Assembly (NCBI GenBank): GCA_015259045.1
Contig: JABZHD010000003.1
Span: forward strand, 1 to 27,218
Source: Atopobium sp.
GTDB lineage: Bacteria; Actinomycetota; Coriobacteriia; Coriobacteriales; Atopobiaceae
Length of the DNA: 27,218 nt
Direction of reading: 5' to 3'
The position numbers were made by a program, and so were the translations under genes. Positions 7,154 to 14,467 of the stretch are shown here, in pieces; positions within the stretch are counted from its first letter, which is position 1, and each line of letters begins with the position of its first letter. The notes under the pieces are model-generated. The model ran no database searches and was not told where the DNA came from. It saw nothing but the letters and a program-made list of their open reading frames with translations.

Positions 7154-7951
7154 TTACTCCTCCTCGAGAGCAGCAGCAATCTCGTCGGTGATGTTCATGG
7201 TGCTGTAGACGTTCTGAACGTCATCGAGCTCGTCGAGCTTATCGATAAGACGCTGAACCTTCTTTGCATCAGAAACAGAGACGTCAGTTGGGGTAGTTGG
7301 AACCATGGTGAGCTCGGAACCCTTGACCTCAATGCCCTGAGCCTCGAGGCCCTTCTGGACGTCCTGCATCTTGTCGTATGCAGTCCAAACGATCCACTGA
7401 TCGCCAGCATCCTCGTAATCGTTTCCGCCAGCCTCAGCAACTGCCATCATGAACTCGTCCTCGTCGACAGCGTTCTCGCGGTCAGCAACCTTCTTCTCCT
7501 CGGAGACAATAACCTTGTCAACTGCGATGGAACCCTTGCGCTCAAACTGGAACGCAACGGAACCAGCGGTACCAAGGTTGCCGCCGGAGTGGGTAAATGC
7601 GGAACGAACATCTGCTGCGGTACGGTTCTTGTTATCGGTCAGGCAGTCAACGTAAACTGCGACACCTGCAGGACCGTATCCCTCGTAAACGATCTCCTCG
7701 TAAACGGCAGCATCAGCGCCAGCGCCAAATGCCTTATCGATAGCGGCCTGAATCTTTGCGTTAGGCATGGAAACCATGCGTGCACGGGCAACAGCGGCAG
7801 ACAAGCTAGCGTTGTTGTCCGGATTTGGGTCGCCACCCATCTTTGCTGCAACAGTAATGTTGCGGGAAAGCTTAGAGAACAGCGAGGAACGCTTAGCGTC
7901 GATAGCTGCTTTCTTGTGCTTGGTTGTGGCCCACTTAGAGTGTCCGGACAT
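7154..7951 (-). CDS. yebC: YebC/PmpR-family DNA-binding or translation-associated protein
   Basis: 265 residues, slightly longer than the usual 240-250. The start MSGHSKWATTKHKKAAIDAKR is diagnostic, followed by the three-domain family blocks NPDNNASLSAAVARARMVSMPN, IVYEGYGPAGVAVYVDCLTDN, NRTAADVRSAFTHSGGNLGTAGSVAF and a C-terminal LDELDDVQNVYSTMNI (blocks recognised, some longer than quoted in full elsewhere). AAGGAG precedes the ATG. YebC proteins act as DNA-binding regulators in some species, and more recent work links the family to relief of ribosome stalling at proline tracts. It stands alone here with its own terminator (7052-7080) after a GC-rich 3' patch (7095-7150). Confidence 0.96.
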   Translation of the reverse strand: MSGHSKWATTKHKKAAIDAKRSSLFSKLSRNITVAAKMGGDPNPDNNASLSAAVARARMVSMPNAKIQAAIDKAFGAGADAAVYEEIVYEGYGPAGVAVYVDCLTDNKNRTAADVRSAFTHSGGNLGTAGSVAFQFERKGSIAVDKVIVSEEKKVADRENAVDEDEFMMAVAEAGGNDYEDAGDQWIVWTAYDKMQDVQKGLEAQGIEVKGSELTMVPTTPTDVSVSDAKKVQRLIDKLDELDDVQNVYSTMNITDEIAAALEEE

Positions 7952-8092
7952 TGCACTCTCCTTCTTTAGAGGTTTGAAAACCTAATTATCACATTAGCCC
8001 TTATACGTTACACGAAATCAAGAAGCGAGAAAAGACTTATTTTGCAGATATGGAGACTTCATACGCCGAGAAACCCGTGAGCTCGTAAGCCT

Positions 8093-8170
8093 GCGCACCT
8101 CCACGCAAGTCCGCGCACCATCGCGCACCTCCACGCAAGTCCGCGCACCATCGCACACCTCCACGCGCAA
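8093..8170. repeat. 30-bp tandem repeat, 2.6 copies, after fruK
   Basis: Two identical 30-bp units (8093-8122 and 8123-8152) begin GCGCACCTCCACGC and end CGCACCATC; a partial diverged third copy spans 8153-8170. It starts 12 bases beyond the fruK stop (minus strand) and ends the GC-rich spacer toward yebC. Each unit carries GTCCGCGC, the complement of the word in the patches at 4662-4768 and near 7135. A minus-strand frame reads through it but resembles nothing, so it is called non-coding. Confidence 0.75.
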
Positions 8171-8181
8171 CACGTCCGCTC

Positions 8182-9099
8182 CTACTCCACCAGCTCAACG
8201 TGGATGGACTCTGCGATCTTCTCGACCAGCGCAAAGTCGCCCAAGCCAGCACTCATCGCAACGTTTCCGCCGGTAGCCATCGCGCGCATCAGAGCCTTCT
8301 CAACAGCCGACGGGTCCTCAAGCCAAACCGACATGAAGCTTGCCAGCGTCGAATCGCCCGCGCATGCCGTCGAAAGCACCTCTACCTGCGCAGCATTTGC
8401 GTGCCAGACATGCTCGCCGTTGAAGAAGTACGCACCCTCGCCGCCAAGCGTGAGCAGGATGTTCTTTGCTCCGCGTTCGTGAATCTTGTGGAGGGCGAGA
8501 AGAACGTCGGCCTCGTTATGGACGTCGACACCAAAGATCTCTGCCACTTCTTCGTCGTTTGGCTTGATGAGCAGTGGTTTTTTCTCGACAAGTTCTGCAA
8601 GGTGTTTATGTGAGATGTCCAGGACCAGCTCAGCGCCACGCTCCTGGCAAAGGTCAAAGAGCTCGTCGTAGAAAGTTGAATCCATCTCAGGAGAAAGCGA
8701 ACCAGAAACTACCAACACGTTCAGGTCGAGCGCATTGCGCAGCAGCTCAAGCATCTCGTCCTGCTTGGAGCGAACAACGGGAGCGCCCGCATTAGGGAAC
8801 TTGAGCTCGCCCTCGGGCGTCGTAACAAAGATGTTTACGCGGGTGATACCGTCAATCCACACGGGATTGACCGGGCAAACCTTGGATGCCTCTTCAACAA
8901 TGTAGTTGCCAGAGAAGCCACCAAAAAAACCCAGGATAGTGGACTCAACGCCGTAGTGAGCAAGCGTAAATGAAACGTTCAGACCCTTGCCGTTTGGTGT
9001 GTAAACGGCATCGGTTGTACGGTTGACATGCGTATAAGAAGGAACTCCCGAATTGACGTTCATGTCTATTGCAGGATTAGTGGTAAGTGTGTAAATCAT
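8182..9099 (-). CDS. fruK: 1-phosphofructokinase (PfkB/ribokinase family)
   Basis: 305 residues from the ATG at 9099 (GAGGGAG 5 bases upstream); a longer frame to 9210 crosses a hairpin and was rejected. It begins MIYTLTTNPAIDMNV and has GKGLNVSFTLAHYG (38-50), the TPEGELKFPNAG substrate block, LLIKPNDEEVAEIFG and the C-terminal catalytic motif CAGDS (246-250, base D249; family GAGDS with Gly replaced by Cys). It phosphorylates fructose-1-phosphate to fructose-1,6-bisphosphate, directly downstream of the fructose PTS gene. Tagatose-6-phosphate kinase is the main alternative, made unlikely by this neighbour. Confidence 0.92.
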   Translation of the reverse strand: MIYTLTTNPAIDMNVNSGVPSYTHVNRTTDAVYTPNGKGLNVSFTLAHYGVESTILGFFGGFSGNYIVEEASKVCPVNPVWIDGITRVNIFVTTPEGELKFPNAGAPVVRSKQDEMLELLRNALDLNVLVVSGSLSPEMDSTFYDELFDLCQERGAELVLDISHKHLAELVEKKPLLIKPNDEEVAEIFGVDVHNEADVLLALHKIHERGAKNILLTLGGEGAYFFNGEHVWHANAAQVEVLSTACAGDSTLASFMSVWLEDPSAVEKALMRAMATGGNVAMSAGLGDFALVEKIAESIHVELVE

Positions 9100-9120
9100 C
9101 AAAGCTCCCTCTGAAACAAA

Positions 9121-9150
9121 TATGGACCCGACGAAATCGCCGAGTCCATA
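9121..9150 (-). promoter_or_regulatory. RNA hairpin directly before the fruK ribosome site
   Basis: On the minus strand TATGGAC-U-CG-G-CG and CG-U-CG-G-GTCCATA pair over 13 positions around an AUUU loop, using two G-U wobbles. As DNA or as plus-strand RNA the same places are mismatches, which points to minus-strand RNA folding. It lies between fruA and fruK and ends a few bases before the fruK ribosome site; UAUUUGUUU follows. Likely a processing, attenuation or stability element. Confidence 0.6.
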
Positions 9151-9240
9151 TTTTACTTCGATTATCTGAGTCTGCACCCAAACTGTACGTAAATTCTGGG
9201 CAAAACTCAAACGGTACCGAGTGTGTGTTAAGCGTAAAGC

Positions 9241-10746
9241 TTAGTCCTCGACCAGCTTGTTGCCGTTCTTGCGGTACTCGTATGCCTTGAAAGCAACAAA
9301 GAGAATGCCGCCAACAACAGCGCCAATGAGAATAGCGAGAACCCACTTGAGGCCGCCATCAACAACTGGAAGAACCAGGAAGCCGCCGTGAGGAGCTGGA
9401 TCGTGAACACCAAAGAGCAGGGTCAGGATGGAGCCGATGGAAGAACCGATCATCATGATAGGCATGACAGGCCAAATGTTCTTGGTCATGAATGGAATAG
9501 CGCCCTCGGTAATGTGGGTGCAGCCAAGAACGAAGTTGACCAGACCAGCGTTGAAGTCGGACTTGGTGAAATATTTCTTACCAACGACAACAGCAAAGGT
9601 GGTGATCAGTGGAGGAACAATACAAGCAGCAGAAACTGCAGCCATGAAGTTAGTACCAAACTCATAGGTTGGGGTACCAACACCAGCAGCAAGAGCCTCG
9701 GTCAGAAGTGCAGTACCGGTAACGTAAGCTGCCTTGTTGACTGGGCCGCCCATGTCAAATGCGGCCATGCAACCAATTGCAAGACCAAGGACAATTGGAC
9801 CAGAAGCAGACAGACCGCGCAGGAAGTTCATCATGCCGGTGTTGATTGCTGCCATTGGACCAGAAATACCCAGCATAACCAGGCCAACAATGGTGGTGGA
9901 AAGCAGTGGGTACAGGAAGATTGCCTTCAGGCCATCAAGGTTCTTTGGAAGACCTGCAAGGAGCTTCTCAAGACCAACGATGACATAACCGGCAAGGAAG
10001 CCGCCGACGATGCCGCCCAGGAAGCCAAAACCAACGCCAGCGCCACCAGCATCAATCATGCCAGTGGTAGGGTTGATTGGAAGACCCTGGATAGCAATCA
10101 TACCTGCAACAAAACCAGGAACCAGAGCAGGACGCTTGCCGATAGACTCAGCAATGTAAGCAGAAAGCACTGGAACCATGAGGCCCATTGCAATGCCGCC
10201 GATGATCTTAAGCATTGCAGCAAAGCTGTTGTAGTCAGGTGCGGTAGAGCTGAAGGAAGTGATACCCCAGAGGAATGAAACTGCAGTAAGAACACCACCA
10301 GCAACAACAAAGACCAGCATGTGGCTAACGCCGTTCATGAGGTGCTTGTAGATGATGTGGCCTACAGACTCTTTCTCAATGGTGCTTGAGACTGGAGCGT
10401 CATCTGCCTCTGCAAGCTCGCCCTCAGGCTGAGCAACAAGAGCGCGGTCGATAAGACCCTCAGCGTCCTTAATAGCAGCAGTAACACCAACATTTACCAT
10501 TGGTTTTCCGGCAAAACGCTCGGCCTGAACGTCCTTATCGGCAGCAACAACTACTGCCTTGGCATTCCTAATCTCAGCTGCGGTGAGCTCGTTCTCTACA
10601 CCGACCTGGCCGTGCGTCTCAACCTTAATGGTAAGACCTTTAGCTGCGGCGGCCTTCTCCAAGGCCTCCTTAGCCATAAAGGTGTGCGCAATACCGGTTG
10701 GGCAACCAGTAGCAGCAACGATGTCATACTTTGACTCGTCAGCCAC
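9241..10746 (-). CDS. fruA: PTS fructose transporter subunit IIBC
   Basis: 501 residues. The IIB domain (about 1-105) has the phosphorylated cysteine C15 in VAATGCPTGIAHTFMAKEAL. A linker rich in Glu/Ala is followed by the IIC membrane domain from about 130, with GVSHMLVFVVAGGVLTA, AYIAESIGKRP, PGFVAGMIA, FDMGGPVNKAAY, ITEGAIPF and DPAPHGG, all standard for the Fru family. No IIA or HPr-like domain is attached, so a separate IIA must exist elsewhere. The start is GTG at 10746 with GGGGAG 4 bases upstream. It is transcribed with fruK. The leader carries a terminator and a palindrome (10767-10827). Confidence 0.95.
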   Translation of the reverse strand: MADESKYDIVAATGCPTGIAHTFMAKEALEKAAAAKGLTIKVETHGQVGVENELTAAEIRNAKAVVVAADKDVQAERFAGKPMVNVGVTAAIKDAEGLIDRALVAQPEGELAEADDAPVSSTIEKESVGHIIYKHLMNGVSHMLVFVVAGGVLTAVSFLWGITSFSSTAPDYNSFAAMLKIIGGIAMGLMVPVLSAYIAESIGKRPALVPGFVAGMIAIQGLPINPTTGMIDAGGAGVGFGFLGGIVGGFLAGYVIVGLEKLLAGLPKNLDGLKAIFLYPLLSTTIVGLVMLGISGPMAAINTGMMNFLRGLSASGPIVLGLAIGCMAAFDMGGPVNKAAYVTGTALLTEALAAGVGTPTYEFGTNFMAAVSAACIVPPLITTFAVVVGKKYFTKSDFNAGLVNFVLGCTHITEGAIPFMTKNIWPVMPIMMIGSSIGSILTLLFGVHDPAPHGGFLVLPVVDGGLKWVLAILIGAVVGGILFVAFKAYEYRKNGNKLVED

Positions 10747-10766
10747 AGCACTCCCCTTTCATCCTA

Positions 10767-10789
10767 GTGTTCGGAATTGTTCCAAACAC
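10767..10789 (-). promoter_or_regulatory. Palindrome in the fruA leader
   Basis: A 23-bp inverted repeat, GTGTT-C-GGAA, centre TTG, TTCC-A-AACAC, with 9 of 10 positions paired; on the minus-strand RNA the odd pair is a U-G wobble, giving a 10-bp stem. It lies between the terminator at 10794-10827 and the fruA ribosome site. It may be a repressor operator or an RNA element; no fru regulator is in view. Confidence 0.55.
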
Positions 10790-10793
10790 AACC

Positions 10794-10827
10794 AAAAAAG
10801 CTGCTCAATGTTAGCACTGAGCAGCTT
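10794..10827 (-). terminator. Intrinsic terminator upstream of fruA
   Basis: AAGCTGCTCA (10798-10807) pairs with TGAGCAGCTT (10818-10827); on the minus strand a run of six T follows. It lies about 165 bases after the glk stop and 47 bases before the fruA start. It either ends the ddl-glk transcript or, if the promoter at 10850-10877 is used, is an attenuator in the fru leader. Confidence 0.8.
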
Positions 10828-10849
10828 CGATAACTACGTTTTTACATAA

Positions 10850-10877
10850 ATTGTAACCGGAAAAATATGTTATTGAA
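10850..10877 (-). promoter_or_regulatory. Candidate fru promoter upstream of the leader terminator
   Basis: On the minus strand TTCAAT (-35) is followed by 16 bases and TACAAT (-10). Transcription would begin near 10843 and pass the terminator at 10794-10827 before fruA. The match is moderate. Confidence 0.35.
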
Positions 10878-10907
10878 CGCACTTTCATTTAGCGCGGCGT
10901 ATGTGTC

Positions 10908-10968
10908 AAAAACACTGATGTTTTTCTCGCCAGGTACTCAAACGTACCTACACTTTTCTGGGCGAGAA
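10908..10968 (-). promoter_or_regulatory. 3' hairpins of glk, built on an inverted TTCTCGCC pair
   Basis: TTCTCGCC (10924-10931) and GGCGAGAA (10961-10968) form an 8-bp stem that stacks on AGGTAC/GTACCT (10932-10949). An 11-base bulge lies on one side. A second stem, AAAAACA-CTGA-TGTTTTT (10908-10925), overlaps its base. The pair starts 23 bases after the glk stop. TTCTCGCC is the over-represented word of this window, and one arm extends to ACGTTCTTCTCGCC. Inverted uptake sequences forming terminators are known in Neisseria; the parallel is inference. Confidence 0.55.
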
Positions 10969-10991
10969 GAACGTGCACCAGAAACCTACTT

Positions 10992-11960
10992 CTACTCAGC
11001 GCTTTCCTGGCCAAAACGCTCTTGCCTCAGGCGCAGCGCCTCGTATGCGCAACCATACATTGCAGCCTGATTGCCCAAGCTCGCAGCCTCAATACGAGCG
11101 CCCTTGCTTACCGGTAGAGCGTACTGCTCAAAACACTCACGAAGCTCGGTAGCAAACGTTGCAAACGAGCCCGCAACACCGCCGCCAATCAAGAACATGG
11201 CAGGATCAACCACGCACGAAACCTGCGCCATAGCAAGACCCAGGTAGTGGCACATCTTATGGATAGCAAGGGTTGCGCATTCGTCGCCCTGAGCGTGAGC
11301 CCTAAACACGGACACCGTATCGGTCTCGTGCTCAATGTTCACAGGAACAACGCCTCGGGAAGCGCATTCCTCCAGGTACAGGCGGACAACACCCTTAGCA
11401 GAAGCATACTGCTCCAGGCAACCGTGGCGACCACAACCGCAGGTCAACGTCTCTTCTGGCTCAACAATGATGTGACCAATCTCACCGCCCGCGCCAAAAG
11501 CACCTGCAGCAAGCTTACCGTCTACGACAACACCTGCACCAACGCCGGTGCCCAGCGCAATCAGCACAAACGACGGCACACCCACGGCAACGCCAGCCCA
11601 CGCTTCGCCCAGAGCAGCGGCGTTAGCGTCGTTGACAAACGCGATAGTTGCGTTTGGCAAGCACATATTAATTGCCTGCACCAATCCCTCAGGATCAATG
11701 TCTACATTGGCGAGAAGACCAACGGTTCCATCATCTGCAACAGGACCTGGAATATCCAAACCACACGCAACAACATCGTTACGGCTTGCTTTTTGGCCAT
11801 GAACAATCAGCTTAATAGCATCGGTTACCGTCTGATAACCATCCTCGTTATCAAGTGCGGGCGTCTTGACCTTCTGCTCAGAAAGTAGCTCTCCCTCTGC
11901 AGAGAAGAGTCCCAGCTTGATGGTGGTGCCACCAACATCAATGCCCAATACGTATTCCAT
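10992..11960 (-). CDS. ROK-family glucokinase
   Basis: 322 residues, cytosolic. The ATP site DVGGTTIKLG is at 8-17, the catalytic aspartate is D111 in FVNDANAAALGE, and GTGVGAGVVVDGKL follows. The ROK zinc site is complete: H163 in GEIGH, then CGCGRHGCLEQYAS with C174, C176 and C181. A C-terminal IGGGVAGS completes the fold. No N-terminal HTH is present, so it is a sugar kinase, not a NagC-type repressor; glucose is the likely substrate but fructose or N-acetyl sugars are possible. AGGGGG precedes the ATG at 11960. It begins only 8 bases after the ddl-like gene and ends the aminotransferase-ddl-glk run. Confidence 0.9.
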   Translation of the reverse strand: MEYVLGIDVGGTTIKLGLFSAEGELLSEQKVKTPALDNEDGYQTVTDAIKLIVHGQKASRNDVVACGLDIPGPVADDGTVGLLANVDIDPEGLVQAINMCLPNATIAFVNDANAAALGEAWAGVAVGVPSFVLIALGTGVGAGVVVDGKLAAGAFGAGGEIGHIIVEPEETLTCGCGRHGCLEQYASAKGVVRLYLEECASRGVVPVNIEHETDTVSVFRAHAQGDECATLAIHKMCHYLGLAMAQVSCVVDPAMFLIGGGVAGSFATFATELRECFEQYALPVSKGARIEAASLGNQAAMYGCAYEALRLRQERFGQESAE

Positions 11961-11968
11961 AAAACCCC

Positions 11969-12970
11969 CTAGTTGCCGCGCTTAAGCGCACCCTCAACAA
12001 GTTGCGCAAGAACGTCTTCAACAGCGTATCCTGCAGCCTCAATAGCCATTGGAACAAGGGAGGTCTCAGTGAGTCCTGGGAATGTCTTCAGACCCATGAC
12101 CATAACGTGATGTCCATCCCAAATAAAATCAATACGAGCAAGATCTCTGCAGCCATAAGCGGTGTACACCTCAAGAGCTGCGCGCTCAAGAGCCTCACGA
12201 GCAGCAGCTGGATCTGCGCCAAGTGCTGCCAAAGACTCAGGACGAACGGGGCAGAAGTGCTGAATACGCTCTGGATCAAGACGAGCATCCGTGTCGTAAA
12301 TACCCTTGGTCACTGAAATCTCTACTGGTGGCAGGGTTTTCTCGCCATCTGCGTCAGAGAGCACGGTAACGCTTACTTCAACACCATCAACCCACTGCTG
12401 GATAATGACGGAGTCGTCAAAACCAAGTGCGCCGAGAAGTGCTGGTCCAAGCTGGTCAGCGCTGTCAACCTTAGAAAGGCCCATAGCAGAGCCGCCATGA
12501 ACAGGCTTGACTGCTAGAGGGAAGCCGACGCCGCCACCAAGGCGCTCGGGAACCAGATCTAGAGCAGCTGCGGCTCCAAGATCTTTAAACGCACTGGCAG
12601 TCAGCACAATCTGAGGAGGCCAGATGACCTCGGACTCCTCCTTTGACCAGGCCTGGCGCACAATAAACGGCATGTCAGCTTTGTTCCAGGCTGCCCTACA
12701 AGATGCAGGCCTTGAGCCCACATACGGAATTTTGAGGAACTCCAAAAGCGCAGGTACTGCACCATCTTCTCCGCCCGCGCCGTGAAGGCACACAAACGCA
12801 ACATCGGGTTTCTCGGCACGAAGGGTGTCTACCAAGTGTGCGTCAGCATCAAGTGGTAACACCTCATACCCGTGCTTCTCTAAAGCCTCAGAGACAAGAG
12901 CTCCACTTTTGAGCGAGAAGTTCCTCTCAAATGAGGCTCCACCCATAATGACAGCAACTTTTGTAGCCAT
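11969..12970 (-). CDS. D-alanine-D-alanine ligase-like ATP-grasp protein with altered metal site
   Basis: 333 residues from the ATG at 12970, 2 bases after the aminotransferase stop, with AGGGAG 8 bases upstream. Ddl hallmarks are present: MGGASFERNFSLKSG (E15 of the substrate triad), LHGAGGEDG, KPVHGGSAMGLSKV, ISVTKGIYDTDAR and ARIDFIWDG with D281. The family's last metal motif, ExNTxPGxT, reads VMGLKTFPGLT (291-301): Gly293 and Lys295 replace the Glu and Asn that hold Mg-ATP in E. coli DdlB. The rest of the motif is intact. It may be an inactive or specialised paralogue, an altered-specificity ligase, or the only Ddl with a changed metal site. Confidence 0.8.
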   Translation of the reverse strand: MATKVAVIMGGASFERNFSLKSGALVSEALEKHGYEVLPLDADAHLVDTLRAEKPDVAFVCLHGAGGEDGAVPALLEFLKIPYVGSRPASCRAAWNKADMPFIVRQAWSKEESEVIWPPQIVLTASAFKDLGAAAALDLVPERLGGGVGFPLAVKPVHGGSAMGLSKVDSADQLGPALLGALGFDDSVIIQQWVDGVEVSVTVLSDADGEKTLPPVEISVTKGIYDTDARLDPERIQHFCPVRPESLAALGADPAAAREALERAALEVYTAYGCRDLARIDFIWDGHHVMVMGLKTFPGLTETSLVPMAIEAAGYAVEDVLAQLVEGALKRGN

Positions 12971-12972
12971 AC

Positions 12973-14271
12973 TTAACACTCCCTTGCAGAGGATTGAGAT
13001 TCAGAATGAGAAGACTCAGGTAGAGCGCCCGCCTCTAGGAATGCGCGATACAGCGCCATGCGATCTTGGACGCATAAAGACAGCCTGCGGATTGCCTCGT
13101 GGATGCGCTCTGGCGTCTCAAATGAGTAGCACAGACGCATACTTGAACTAATACGCTGGTCAGGATAGCAATAAACACCTGGTACAAAGGCAACTCCCTC
13201 TTCGATTGCGCGAGGAAGCAACTGTTCAGTATTAAGGTATGGCGGGAAGGTTACCCACAGGAACAAACCACCCTCTGGCTTAGTCCAGGTAACGTCTTTG
13301 GGGAAGAACTCTGCAAGCGCGGCCAGCATGGCATCTTTTCTCTCTTTGTAGCGAGACTTAGACACCTCAAGGGCCGCCTGCCAATCAACCTCATTGAAGT
13401 AGTGCTCGGCAAGGATCATGTTAAAGGGGCTGGTACACAGGTCAGAGCCAGACTTAGCAAGGTTGATGCGTTCAAGGAAATGACGAGGTGCAACCATCCA
13501 TGCAAGACGCAGTCCTGGGGCAAAAATCTTTGACGTTGTTCCCAGATAAATGACGTTTGGATCAAGCGTCTTAAGGCGTGTTAGATCTTCTCCCTCAAAG
13601 CGGATTAGACCATACGGGTCATCCTCAACAACAGGGATGTTGTACTGGCGCGCCAGCTCAAGAAGACGCAGACGCCTTGGCATAGACATGGTGATGCCGG
13701 CAGGATTGTTAAAGTTAGGAATAACGTAGATGAACTTAGGCTTTCTACCTTGGATTGCAAGCTCTTTAAGCTTTGCCTCGAGAAGATCTGTCCTAATGCC
13801 TTCTTCATCCATATCAATGGTGTGAACAGTAGGCTCATACGCGGAAAATGCCTGGAACGCACCAAGATAGCTTGGACCCTCGCAGATAATATCGTCCCCT
13901 GGGTTAAGAAAGACACGGCCCAAGAAATCAAGCGCCTGCTGGGAACCAGAAGTCAAAATCATCTCGTCAGGATCAGCCTCGACGCCCTGAGCAGCTAAAA
14001 TCTTGCAAATGGTCCTTCTGCACTCAATACGGCCATCAGAGTTGCCGTACTGAAGAGACCTGAGACCCTCAACAGCAACGCAGCGTCGAGCGCACTCTGC
14101 AACCTGATCAAGTGGCAGCGAAGAAATGTCTGGTAGGCCACCAGACAGCGCAATGACGCCTGGACGAGACAGGGCCGCAAACAAATCTCGTACTTCGCTC
14201 TTACGCATAGTTTGAACACGCTCTGCGTAAAGATCACTCCATACGTCAAACGAGATTCTGCTGTCATCCAT
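12973..14271 (-). CDS. PLP-dependent aminotransferase, class I/II (2-aminoadipate aminotransferase/LysN-like)
   Basis: 432 residues, without the N-terminal GntR domain of MocR regulators. ISLSGGLP-type ALSGGLPDISSLP is at 41-53, LQYGNSDG at 73-80, TSGSQQALDFLGR at 107-119 and PNFNNPAG at 185-192. The PLP lysine is K248 in GTTSKIFAPGLRLAW, and the carboxylate-binding R lies in SSMRLCYSF. It transfers amino groups between an aromatic, branched or aminoadipate amino acid and a keto acid; the substrate cannot be told. AAGGAG stands 10 bases before the ATG. A Ser/Glu-rich tail of about 20 residues follows the fold. The ddl-like gene begins 2 bases after its stop, so translation is probably coupled. 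Confidence 0.9.
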   Translation of the reverse strand: MDDSRISFDVWSDLYAERVQTMRKSEVRDLFAALSRPGVIALSGGLPDISSLPLDQVAECARRCVAVEGLRSLQYGNSDGRIECRRTICKILAAQGVEADPDEMILTSGSQQALDFLGRVFLNPGDDIICEGPSYLGAFQAFSAYEPTVHTIDMDEEGIRTDLLEAKLKELAIQGRKPKFIYVIPNFNNPAGITMSMPRRLRLLELARQYNIPVVEDDPYGLIRFEGEDLTRLKTLDPNVIYLGTTSKIFAPGLRLAWMVAPRHFLERINLAKSGSDLCTSPFNMILAEHYFNEVDWQAALEVSKSRYKERKDAMLAALAEFFPKDVTWTKPEGGLFLWVTFPPYLNTEQLLPRAIEEGVAFVPGVYCYPDQRISSSMRLCYSFETPERIHEAIRRLSLCVQDRMALYRAFLEAGALPESSHSESQSSAREC

Positions 14272-14408
14272 AGAACTCTTACTCCTTACAGGCCATCTTT
14301 AGGCAAAAATTGTGCCGAAAAGATGTACTTATTGTTTTAGGACGTAGTCTTTTTAGTATCGCTCAAATATCAATAAATAACAGGGTAAAATATGACGCAA
14401 TTGCTAAA

Positions 14409-14424
14409 CGGTTACTTATAACCG
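14409..14424. promoter_or_regulatory. Inverted repeat in the divergent aminotransferase/M32 spacer
   Basis: CGGTTA-CTTA-TAACCG lies 44 bases before the M32 start codon, within the 196-base spacer. A TAAAAT box (near 14386) may be a -10 for the plus strand. The repeat is suitably placed for an operator; nothing more can be said. Confidence 0.35.
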
Positions 14425-14467
14425 GCAAACATACTGGTCGCTCCTAAATTTTGTAGAGAGGATTTTT

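Noticed and set aside
8037..8252. Minus-strand frame with a repeated WCADLRGGA peptide
   Set aside because: Caused by the 30-bp DNA tandem repeat; it overlaps the end of fruK in another frame.
9388..10278. 296-codon plus-strand frame over fruA
   Set aside because: Antisense to a membrane protein gene; the product is polar, Asn/Thr/Cys-rich and has no domain or ribosome site.
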